Source: Cloeon dipterum
Lineage: Eukaryota; Arthropoda; Insecta; Ephemeroptera; Baetidae
DNA length: 64,000 bases
Assembly (NCBI RefSeq): GCF_949628265.1
Contig: NC_088787.1
Location: 17,784,501 to 17,848,500, forward strand
Reading direction: 5' to 3'
Under the pieces are notes generated by a model that searched no databases, was not told the origin of the DNA, and saw only the letters and a program-made list of their open reading frames with translations. Position 1 is the stretch's first letter. The number at the start of each line of letters is the position of its first letter. Of the stretch, positions 13,990-25,600 are shown piece after piece. A program made the position numbers and the translations under genes.

Positions 13990-15725
13990 GCACCGAGGTG
14001 GCCTTATTTTGAACAGAACTCATTTTCGGTATATGTGCGCAAGACCTGTGGGATACGACTTGTGATTACACTCATCTCTTCTCGCACAAGTGTTGCAAGG
14101 TCGATTTAATTTAAGACTTCTTATCTCGCTCATAAAATTTATGTTGGGTCACTGTTGCATTTGATGTATGGAAATTTGATTCCCGCGTGAAACAAACAGT
14201 GAAGAAATTTCGTTCTCGATTTGGCGATCGTGCAATTTCTAAATGTTTGTTTTTCTGCTTTTTAAATTTCGTTTGCAAAATGAATGTGACACACCTATTG
14301 ATCACCCCGCCTAATAGCTGCTGTTATAGTCATTACTACTCCTTTTTAGTCGTAGTCCTTTTGTGTCTCTTTACTGTACTCTTTCTCTTCTCATTGCTGT
14401 AGCTAAATCTTTTTAAACACCTCTCCGTGGACTGTATCGTCGGATATCCCACAACTTGGTTCAGCACACAACACACAAAAACAGTGATCCTCTTTATAAC
14501 TGTTACTATTTATGGCAATGCCAATAATAATCTATCGCCGTGGATGCCAATATAATCTGCGTGCTGTGATCCAGAAATTGAAGAACGCACTTTTAACATT
14601 TTTTGTTTTCTTCTCGAAAAAGACTCAATCGTACGTTGTGGAAGTTATTCGTGTATGATCGTTTTAACACTACGTTGTTAACTGATAATGCGTCCATTTC
14701 TAATCCTAATCATATTGATTTAAAAGACGTCAAACCTTTTTTACGAATTCCAATTTTTATAATGTGTCTCTTTCAATTCTTGTCGAGCGCCTCCCTGTTG
14801 CTCTGTTGCGCAACGCACGTCCTTTATACCCCCTCGATATTGTGTAAAATCAGTTCATTAAAAATCTTCAACCAAAAGCCAAAAAATTGTGTGATGAATA
14901 TTCTCTTGGAAACATTTTTCACAGATTGCGAACATAATAAATCATCAATGAGATTAAAACAAGAGTAAATTCCATTATTTCCTTTAGTCCAAATGCGAAA
15001 TCAAATTAATGAAATCGGAAAGAAAATATTGGATAGAACATATATAAGAGAAAATAGCTTTAATTTGAAAATTCTTTGATAATCTATCTTATTACTATAA
15101 TTAAAGTCTGTTTGGTGGGATTAACTTTTTCAATTTATTCCTTTGAAAATTGTTTTAAATGGGTTCTTCTGATGAAATGCCTCCAGCTGTACTGCCACTC
15201 AATTCATTGAAAGTCTTCAGATTTCAATCTATAAAGGCTAGTGCGCTCGGAAAAAGAACTAGCGGGCTAATGGTGGCCAAGAGCGAACCGCGGCGATGAC
15301 TGGAGTGCCGGAGATTCGACTTCAAAAACCACAACAACTGTTTTGGTGTTTTCGCATTTTTGTACGCGAGCTCCGGAGGAAAAGGAAGGATGCTTTTTGG
15401 TGATTACGCAATCTGCTTGCCTCAAAAGAATCAAACCAAAAGCGACACAACTCCTAGAAACTTCATTACATAAGCAAAGTGGAAATTGACTCATCAATGG
15501 AATAAAGAGAACCAACCACACAGGCACAACTCTGTGAGGAGAACTTTGGACTCATGAGAAGGCCAGAGCATTAATGCAAACAACACGCTACTGAACGGTC
15601 GAAGGTTATCGTGACTGTGCGCGGTCAACAACGAACGAGATAATTTGATCTCGTTATAGAGGCGCATAAGCGTGTGAGTGAAAGACGAGTTAGATTCGAT
15701 TTCGTTTAGTTTGTGAGGACACATC
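13990..15725. other. Bestrophin 3' UTR and spacer to lectin gene
   Basis: No supported coding sequence between the bestrophin stop and the lectin ATG. The first part is probably 3' UTR. The last few hundred bases should hold the lectin gene promoter, including a weak TATA-like TTATAGAGG at about 15650. ORFs here look random. Confidence 0.45.
14936..14941 (+). terminator. Candidate poly(A) signal of bestrophin
   Basis: AATAAA hexamer about 950 bp downstream of the bestrophin stop and before the lectin gene. It would give a 3' UTR of about 1 kb. The hexamer is observed. Its assignment to this gene is inference from order and strand. Confidence 0.4.
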
Positions 15726-17619
15726 ATGAGGAAAGGAGCGTTCCTGATTCTTCTACTGCTGGGCATCTCCCAAATGGCCCACTGCACAGCAAAGGGCCGA
15801 CAACACAGACATTTCAGGGTGAGTGGGTCTTTTTGTATTTTTATATCCTATTTAATTCTCTTACTCTCTCTGTGATAAAAATACATCTTAATTTAGGTTC
15901 AGTGTTTAATTGCAGTGTCAAATAATTTTATTTATGAACCCTTTATATCTACATATTTATAAAAATTGTATCATGCGTTTTGTTTGTTTGAATAGAACTG
16001 CCTAGAAATGGATTGCAAGATAGTTTACGTTAATCAAATGAGTAATGCTGACCTTTCTCTTTTTGAGCTATTTAAAACCAATATACAAACTTTATTTTGT
16101 TTTGCAGCATTTCTTTAAGTACGTAGTTTAATGATTATTTTCATTATACGTTATCATCTTCTTTAATGATGAGATTGATGAGTTCATAAGCCTATAAAGA
16201 ATTCGTGTTTCTCAAGAGGCGTCATTTTTCCTAATATACAGAGCAATATTTAATGGATCACGAGAACGGAACTGAACTTTTTTCAAACCCCACTGCCTTT
16301 TGAAGTTATTTAACAAACAACTAGCATTATAGAAATAGGCATTCAATGATTGTAATATAATTAAAATTACTTTTTTGTGTTAAGGAAGATGAGGAAGAAA
16401 TGGATCCTGAAATCAAATCAGCCGCGTCATTAAGCCACGCTATGCTCCAACAGCTAACAGTACGTTTTTTTGGTCTGATTTTCATTTTAAACTGACAAAT
16501 AATTTTAGGATGCAGTGCGAACACTTTTGCCTATCAAGGACCAGATTGCAAGCCAGGTATATAGACCACTTTGTAACATTTTCCATGTCATGCCCTTATT
16601 TTCCAGCAAGAAAAAATCGATGCGATCTACAATTTGTCTCTTGAAACTAAAACTTACATCGAAAGGTAAAGAATCAGTCAGTTTTAAATTTAGAGCAATA
16701 ACAACTTTTGAGATCAGTGTGAAGAAAAATGAGAGCGAGAGGGACGAAATGAGATCGGAAATTTCACGCATGGCCAGAAAAGTGACGTCCGTAGATACTG
16801 AGTGCAACGAATCTTTGGAGTATTGCAGAAATAATACAAAGAACGCCTTGTCTGAGCTGCGCTTCAGGTGGGTTCACTAAACTCTCTCTATATATAGTGT
16901 TGATCTGTTGATACAAAATAAAACAACTCTGTTTGGAGGTCAAATATACAAAAGATACGTCTTTTGAAAAAAGTAGGAAGTAAAAATGCAATATAATAAA
17001 CAAAAACAGGTGTGACTCGGAGGTTGAGACGGTCGAGCGGAAGTGGAAGGACAAAATGCAGCAGTTCACCCTGCAGCAGGGTGGCCAGATGAGCAATATA
17101 CAGCAGGGGTGCGAGGTGCAGGCCGTGCAGCTGCAGACGCAGTGCTTCACCAAAATGATGGACCTTAGCTCTGAAGCGGACAAGACGATTGCGGCGCTCA
17201 AGGGAGAGAAGGATAAGCTTGAGGAGCAAATCGAGGAACTGAAAGCAAAGCTCGCCAGGTGCATCCCTGACAAAACTGACTTTGAATACAGAGGAAACGT
17301 GGCCAAGTCGGCCAAAGGACTCGAGCTTGACAAACAGCCCAAGCCCACGGGTCCATCTGATAAGCCTGAATGCGAGGTTTGATGGTTTTATAAGTGACGT
17401 GAATAAGAGATTTACAGAATACTATATTTTAGGGTTTTCTCGAGCAATCTGCGCCTGTTTGTGAGTTAAATTGATTTTTAAATTGTGAATTTGGTAATTG
17501 AGAATTTGATTTTGTTAGCTCCCAGTATTTCTGAAACCGGTATGAACGTTGGAAATAACAAGCAGTACATTATAGGCGATCGAAAAGTGAGTTGAATTCT
17601 TCTAAAAATTGTCATATAT

Positions 17620-17694
<75 letters not shown>

Positions 17695-18342
17695 TTTCTC
17701 AACTTTGAGCAAGTAAACGAATTAAGATTATGCAATCTGTGTGACTGAAAAATCAAGCGGGTTGCATACATTTCCCTGACTTAAGGGGTAACGCGTTGTT
17801 TAAAAAAAGCAATTCGCTTGATACGTGCGTCACATGTACAGTACGAAAACATTTCTGTCGCATTAGGTGTCGTGGCGAGAAGCCAATGAAATCTGCAGGT
17901 CGAAGGGAATGTGGCTGCTGACTCAGGAGACTGAGAGGGACAAGCACCTGCTGAATGTCCACGTTCAAAGTATGTTTAAAAAATGTGCTTTTAAATTCTC
18001 TTTGGGACTGATCATCCAGATAAATATCCATCCCCATTTTGCAAGGACAAATGCTACGAAACCTTGCATAGAAATGATAGAATATAATTTAATGACGGTT
18101 TGGCAGAAATAATCGGCACGCAACCGGCCTCCTTCTGGATGTCGGCGCGCAAGGAGGAGGGTGAGACGTGGTTCATGTGGACGTGCTACTCAACCAGCCA
18201 GCGTCCCTGGCGCCACACCCAGAATCCCAAGACAGATGAGAGATGCGCGCACGTCACCTACCAGAGGGGCGGAAAGGGAGTCTGGGCTGACGACAGCTGT
18301 GACGCCACCCACAGGTACATCTGTCAGAAGATGGTCTACTGA
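15726..18342 (+). CDS. Secreted coiled-coil protein with C-terminal C-type lectin domain
   Basis: Ten coding exons: 15726-15818, 16385-16459, 16509-16556, 16607-16665, 16718-16867, 17010-17376, 17433-17460, 17519-17586, 17867-17969 and 18107-18342; 408 aa. Residues 1-22 are a signal peptide (basic start, LILLLLG core, AHC/TA end). Residues about 60-240 are charged, Gln/Glu/Lys-rich and helix-prone, suggesting an oligomerising coiled coil. Residues about 285-408 form a C-type lectin domain: VSWREANEIC, GMWLLT, CAHVTY, VWADDSC and RYICQK supply the four conserved cysteines. The usual EPN or QPD sugar-specificity triplet is replaced by QNP in a Trp...QNP...Cys context, so carbohydrate binding is uncertain. 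Such proteins are often secreted immune or haemolymph lectins in insects, which is inference here. Exon 6 has a weak donor (GTTTGA), and reading through it meets a stop at once. Confidence 0.88.
17626..17693. repeat. (AT)n microsatellite
   Basis: About 68 bp of nearly pure AT dinucleotides in the intron just before the first large lectin-domain exon. Likely polymorphic in length and prone to cruciform formation. Confidence 0.95.
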
Positions 18343-18439
18343 TTATGATTTCTATGTGCAAGGTCCTGTTTTAGAATATTAAATCCTATTGTGTTAATGA
18401 CTGGTAAGAAAAAAACATGATTGTTTTGTGAATATCAGA

Positions 18440-18445
18440 AATAAA
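18440..18445 (+). terminator. Poly(A) signal of lectin gene
   Basis: AATAAA hexamer 98 bp after the lectin stop codon, followed by an AT-rich stretch. The distance suits a short 3' UTR. Confidence 0.6.
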
Positions 18446-19527
18446 ATTTATTTGATGACTTACTCAGCTCACATTCAATTTTAATCAAAATTTGAAAGCT
18501 TATTATGATTAATTTAAGTGTTATGAAGGCAATCTGTTAATCAAACGGTTGACGCAATAGAATTTGTAAGTTAAAAATAATGTGTAACTTTAATATATAA
18601 AAAAGCCTTTGAAAGAATCCACCCAAACCATCGAGAGCTAGCTCCATTATTACAATCATCTTAATTTAAATTTTTGGAAAATCATTTTTGGTATTTTTAC
18701 ACACTTTGCGTCAAGCAAATAAACTTTTACACCCTAACTGGCCTTATTGGACTGCTGAAATAATAATTCATTTTATCAGGCCGCCATCACAATCCACTTT
18801 GAATTATAATTTTCATATTAATTGCGTTACCATTCCATAATTATTATATGTGCGAGTGCTTCAAATAAAACCGAGGAAAATTTCTAGTGTCATGAAGGAA
18901 GCTTAAAAATTACTTTGTTCTCACATCATTAAAACATGTTGAATGCGCGTGGGATAAAAAAGGCCATTAAGTGTTCAATCAATCGCAGCTGCTCCAAAAT
19001 AATGCAATCGTCAGCATTGTTTATATCTGTGGTCACCTAAATGCGTATCTATAGGTCGCGTTTTCTTTATCAAATAATGAAAGATGACATATTACTATAC
19101 GCTTTTGCACGTAGCGTTGATGCCATTTCTGACTTGACCAATTCATTTATTCGCACGCCACTCGTGCAATAATAAAAATTATTAGATTAAAAGAAATGGC
19201 ACCAGCACAAATAGGCTACAGAGATGAAGCCACAAACGCTAGTCCCTAAATTTCGAAGTTTTAAATTTGAACGGCAGAAATCGCTTTCCTCTTTCCGTGC
19301 GTCCGTTTCAATCCTCCTCCTGCTTCAGGAACGAAACGTCGAAAGCGGTCAAAATCACGTCGAGAGAAAATGCAGGCGCAGCAGAGATCCTCCTCAGGGC
19401 TTGTCCAAATTATTAGTAGCGCTGGCTGCATGGTTAGTGAGTGGCGAAGTTGTGTTGGCGTGAGTGTTAGTAGATAGGTAGTATTCTAGCTTAGCAGAAG
19501 GGGTCGGTTGGTGGTCGATGGTGGCTG
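18446..19527. other. Spacer and probable distal tropomyosin 3' UTR
   Basis: Convergent interval between the lectin gene (+) and the last tropomyosin exon (-). No supported ORF. The right part is probably the 3' UTR of the most distal tropomyosin isoform, and TTTATT (minus-strand AATAAA) occurs near 19147. Confidence 0.45.
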
Positions 19528-19610
19528 TTAGTAACCCGCAATGTCTGTGAACGTTTTGTCCATTTCGTCTGCGATCGCCTTGTATTTCTCCCTCTCGCTA
19601 ACCAAGTCAT
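19528..19610 (-). CDS. Tm1: Tropomyosin alternative last exon D
   Basis: 83-nt terminal coding exon, acceptor at 19611-19613. Its first two bases complete the Asp codon begun in exon 8. It encodes [20 protein letters not shown] followed by FTDIAGY and a stop. The ending resembles standard arthropod tropomyosin C-termini. It is the most distal of four 83-nt last exons, so its use needs skipping of the other three. Confidence 0.9.
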
Positions 19611-22600
19611 CTGCAAGAGCGGCCTTGATTAGTCACAGGGTTAGTTACATGAATGACATGAACGGTTAAGGGTTAGCGGGATGGGGAATAAAATGAACGA
19701 ATAATGGACGGCGGACTGACACATATTTCACGATCAAGGTTCCGACGGAAACATTTCGTTGAAATGGTATTTCTAGCACAGTTAGAATTGGTTCACTAAG
19801 GGTCGTTTGACACGAGAAGCGCTCTACATGTATACCGACACACATAGTAAAATGCGAGAGTAAATAAAAATACCGGTGAATAGAGTGGTTTGGTGTTGTT
19901 GTATTTTGACGCTGGAGTGGGAAGCCATCATGATTGAGTTTCGTCGATTAATCATAATTTTAACATAATAAATATCTGTGAGAAAAAAACGAAATAATAG
20001 TGAAGTTTGGCAAACAGATGCGAGGTGTCATGTGCATTTCGCCAAGTGTCTGCTTAGTAACCGGTGAGTTCTGAGAAGGTCTGGTCGAGGTCGTCGCAAA
20101 TGTACTTGTATTTCTCCTTCTCGTGAACCAACTCATCTGCAAGGAAAGGGACAGAAAGAAGGCGTTTAGCCACCACGCAGAAGATTGATGTGACCCACGC
20201 AGAGCAGAGTAGAAAATCCTCCCGCGTTTGTGTCCAGTGATGGTTTAATACTGAAGCTAGCGTTACAGGCAAGCAGTTTTTTTTTATCGATGACAACATG
20301 AACAAAATCGTTTCCAAAGCGTAAAATAATGGTTTGACAAGAAATAAGCGGCGACAGATTTCCAAAGCCAATCAGTATAAGCAAGAAAGACAGAAAGAAA
20401 GAGAAGGCAAAAGAAAGAAAAGCAAGTGGCGATTAATTATTTTAATTGTTTGTATTGTGTACACAAGTTGATAGTTGTTGGTTGATTATGTACATTTTGA
20501 TTAAAAACATCAAAATAAATTAAAAAATTTGGTTTGCTCCATTTCTCTGACACTTGTTTTGCGAATTATCGAAAGGAAGTAGTATCATTATAAAGATAGT
20601 TGCTGGCGATAATAGAATATTGGATGATGTCGCTGGAAAATCAGGCAGGTGGCCCAGCAGATTACCAGCCGTACAACTCCTGGAAGGCGCAGTCCAAGTC
20701 GTCTCCAATGCCCTTGTATTTCTCCTTCTCAATGACAAGTTCATCTGCAAGGTTCAAAAATTGTTAGCAACGTTTGCTCAGCCCTCGGGACAACCCGCCT
20801 GTCGTCTGTCGTGTCTCTTTAATTTCCTAATTTTCGTTTTGAGAAAACTTCCTTGGATGAGCGTTACAAGGTGGGGTCTGGGGCGATTCATGGGCAGTGA
20901 GCATGCTCTGGGTATAAGTGCTACGATGAGGGGGTGATGACACACTTCAGGGAGGGTCTCAAAAAACGACAACGCAAATTCCGCTTATGAACTGGTAGAA
21001 ATTTGCTCTTTTGAAATCAAACTCATGCTTGCAAAGAAACTACGCAAAAATAATACAACATGCATGCAGCGATTCAACACAAATGTAAGAAATCAAATAA
21101 AAATATGGTGTGTTAGCGTGTGAAAATATTTTATTGGAAATCGTCTTGAACTACATTTTGTTTGTTAAATAATTACCTCATTATAATAATAATAATGGTG
21201 TGGAAAATTGAACTTCCGTAGAAACAATTACATGACAAAATTATGTTCATGACTTGAATTATCAGATTGGAAAAAAAGAATCGAACTGGGAGCGAACACG
21301 AATTATTACACCCTTCTTAGAAAAATGCACATATAATACAGGATATTGTTATTTTAACTGCTAGTAGTACATAGTTTTTAGTGTGCCGATTTCGAATGAT
21401 ATTAATTATTATTCATAATGTAACGGAAAATCAAAAATCAACTATAACAGCTAAGCATTTCTTAAAAATAAATAATTTTTTGAAAAAAATTTACTCATCG
21501 CAATTCAAAATACACCATGCTTTGCAATAAAAATATCACATCATGCTACAACAAAAACTGATAATTTTCATGATTGTTTACTCAAACATCAGAGTGATTT
21601 TAGTATTCATACTAATAAATCATACAAAAATACTTTGAAATAATCATATTACACTACATAAGCGCACCACAGTTCCGAGTTGAATATATTATACAAAGAG
21701 CCACTTGAATCATAACCCCTTTGATTGGCACTGCTAGGATAAATCCAGGAATGTTGAAGAGCAAAATTGATCCCGAAGGGAATGTGCGAGACTGAAAAAC
21801 TACTGAACTGAATATTCCAGTGCGGAGAATACAAGAAAGGAACTCTGGCTTGCTTATGATCATCTGATGGCATTGCATGTACGAAATTCTGCAATTTCTC
21901 TCGGTGATGGTCGAGGGAGTTCAGGGACAGAATGGGCCACACAATAAACACCATTTAATTATTTTCAAATAGGTTGATTGATTTGTGTGTGCCGCTGTGT
22001 GTTCGTATGTGTGTGAGTAAGAGAGAGGGGTGGTTGGATGGATGAGGGTGTTCTACATGTTCTGAATGTCATGCAAAGTCGCCTCCATCTCCTCCTGCAG
22101 AAGCTTGTTGCGCTCTCTCTCGCTAAGTAGATCATCTGCAAAGAGACACCATATGGGTTCAACTAGAGGGCTCGCAGCGAGCGACCTTGCATAAGGGGTC
22201 AGCCGAGGGCTGCACTGATTGACGATGATGGTGAGGGCGATGGGAAGAATGGGGGTTCGGGGCAATGATCTAAATTTACAGAGGTTATGGAGGGGAGAAG
22301 AGTTATTTTTGGGGCGTGTTCCGTAACCTGTGTCAGATGATGTAGAGGAAAGATTACAAGAAGGCAGTTCTCTTCAGATAAACGGATATCAAAATCCATT
22401 ATTTTGCAAATCTTACTACTTTCAAATCAGGGTATTAATAGAACAACACCAAACGAATCAATGCAACACGAACTATAATTTGTTAATGAAAACCACACGC
22501 TTGGTTAGGCTGGACTGAAGAGTTAATACAATTATGACGGAAGTTTAAATTGTCCGAAAAATTACTTTGTTGAACGAACGGACGACGGAAATTAATAAAA

Positions 22601-25600
22601 TTAAAAGAAAAATCAGACAGCACCAAAGAAAATGTCTTTTAAGGCCATTCAGTTATGGCAGCGCTTTTTTAATTATGTATGTCCCACCACAGTTATTACT
22701 CTGCTTCTGTGCGTTTCCCTGAACCTTAATAGAGAACCCAAGAGAAAGAAAGAACGTTAAGAGGTGACAATTTCTGACCACAGAAACCAAGAAGTGTTGT
22801 CTCTGCGAGGAAAAATTGCCAAAAGATAACCAAATTCTGTGATGACTGATATATCAAGGAGTTTAAATGCGAACCTTCGAGCCTGTCAACCTCCTTCTGC
22901 AGTTTCTGCACAGAACGCTCAGCGAACTCAGCACGAGCCTCAGCCTGCAAAGTAAAGAGACATTTTAATAAACAAGCATTAAGCGCTAAGTTGAAACTTT
23001 CTGCCACGCAATACAACTAGCTAACTTTCAAATTTGCAATATCGAAACACATGTTAAAAATGTACAGATGAGATTAGAAAAATATTTGTCCTACTTAAAA
23101 GAACAACCAAAAAATAAAAGAACTTATTTATATGAAGTTATTTTAAAAAAACATTTTAATAATTTAAATTCCAGTCAGGAATTCATTCCATAAATTGCCT
23201 TCCAGATAAAATTGCAATTCAATTTTTTCATAAAAAAACTGGGGTTTCATTCAAGACTGGATATTAAGATCATCTGGAACATTTTTGGGTGGCAGAAAAT
23301 TTCTTGGTTCATGTTGAGGGAAAGTAATAATTTTTTAGGTGTGGATTAAGGGAGAGTGTAAGGCATCTAGTCTGAACACGGCACAAACTGTAGTTTAGTT
23401 TATTATTCTGTATTGCAAACATCAAAATCACGAGTGTTACAAAGTTATTGTTACCAGACAACACCGAGGGTGGTATACTTGCACTTGATCTGCGCCAAAG
23501 TGAGATTGAATTTGACTGTCGGGTGGCTTTCATAAAGTAGAGTGTGCTTTTCATTTGTAAAGTGCTCGGAAGCGGTAGACAGGTGACAGAATAAAGTAAA
23601 AACAAGTGAATGCTCTGAGCTGCTAAACACGCAAAGCTCTAGTTCGAGTACAGACGGTATCGCGCCCAAAGTTACTTACATTCCGTAAGTTAATGGTCAT
23701 TGTAGCGATTCGGTCTTCGCACATGACTTTTGTAGCCGAAGCCTGTATGCAACAGTTTGCAAAAATTGGCATGCATTAGATAAATCGAGTTCGGACATGC
23801 ATTAACTTTAAGAATAAAATACATTCGCCAAGGTTCAAAAGACCGCTACGTCCGCCACCCTGTCAAGAGTAAAAGTGAATTTTCTGAAAGAGAAGCTTGA
23901 TGCCATGTACACCCTTGTTGCTCTTTATTGCTCTCCACGTGGGCAACGGCCAGCATGAAAATTACCTCTTTCAAAGAAGCGGCCAGCGTTTTGATGGACT
24001 CCTCAAAGTTTTCCTCTCTCTGTGTGGCCTAGAACATCGTTTTTATGTGCAAAATCACACGACAAACAGACAAGCAGGTGGGTTATTCAAAAAATGTACA
24101 GCTCTCAGCCGCAGTGAGTTGTGTTTGCTGATTATGATACACGATATTAAAAGACTCAAAAACTCAGTGTTAATCGTCAGGGGGGTAATGGGAGGGCAGA
24201 AACGCAGCTTAGTAAAAACTCATAAAGGCGAAATAATAAACGGGGGCTCATGCCACGTTGAGAGGCTATTACGCTACCTCCTTTAGCCTGGTGTTCAAGA
24301 GCTTGATTTGCTGTTTGTATTCTTCCTCGCGCTGGTTGGCCTAATGCATTGCAATGAAGAACGTAAATAATTTTGTTTTTTTCCACTGACAATGGGGTTT
24401 AGGGAGAATCTGAATCTAGCAACTACCGTTGTTTAATCAAATGTGTTCAATTGTTGAAGTGAGAAATTTCGCTGGATGAAAATTGAGAATTTGCTGTGAA
24501 TGTAGAATTGTTTTTATATCCACTATGGGCGTCTCGTTTCATGAAAGCAACAAGGATGGATGCGTACCTTCTCTTCAGAAACCTCAAGAGACTTCAGGTT
24601 GTTACCGACGACGCGCAGCTCCTCCTCAAGCTCCACAATCTTGCTGCAAAGAGAGACAAAATTTTAGTGAAATGAATATTTTTTTCAAATGGGACACCAA
24701 GTGGTTACGCATGCTTTTGGGAAGTTAAGACACTTACAGCTCGCCGTGTTCGGCCTTTTCTTCTGCTCTCTCCAAGTCCTGCTCCATCATGACGAGTTTG
24801 CGAGCCACCTGTCATGCAACACGAGGTTGGGATTAGTTAGTGCACCCAAAACAAAACACATGGTAAATAATTATATCTGCTCGCCAGCTGCTCTAGGTTT
24901 ATTCCACAGGTTTTACGAAAATCAACTCTCACCAGTCGTTTGGTTTTAATGTGAAATCGCAAAGAAGTCTTTTTTAAGGTAAAATTCAAATATTAATGAC
25001 ATGAACTTGCTCAAAACAGCAATCGTTAATTTGGAAGACAACAGACTTCTTTGCAGGCAAAATATACACAACACACACTTCAAACGTCTAAAATGTTAAG
25101 GAAAACAGCCTGCAAGTAGTGTTAATCAAATCAGTAAATTGGGTTGGGCATTATGATACACAGGGAGCGTTGAACACGTCATGCTGCCACACAGGGTTGA
25201 TGCTTACGACTCGCCGGTGTCGGCACGCTCCTCTGCTCTCTCCAGGTCAGCCTCAACCATGGCCAACTTACGGGCCACCTGCAATTGAGCCCTGCATTAG
25301 CACCGGTCGAAAAAAAAATTAGCGGTGTTATTAGTTGCAACAACAATTCTAGGGAGATGTTATTGCAGTAGCATGCTCTGTAAAGCTTTCTAGATGATTT
25401 TTTTCATTTCATTTCATATGACGTCATTTACTCTTCATGTACTTCTTGCGGCAGTGATGATTAGTAAAGGAAAATAATTGGTTCTTTATAGCAAAATAGA
25501 AATTTTATTTAACACGTTTATTTAGAACATGCATCACACAAGAAAGCTAATCTAGAAACAGGAAATATTATTGAGACATACAATCCGCATTCGAATCTAG

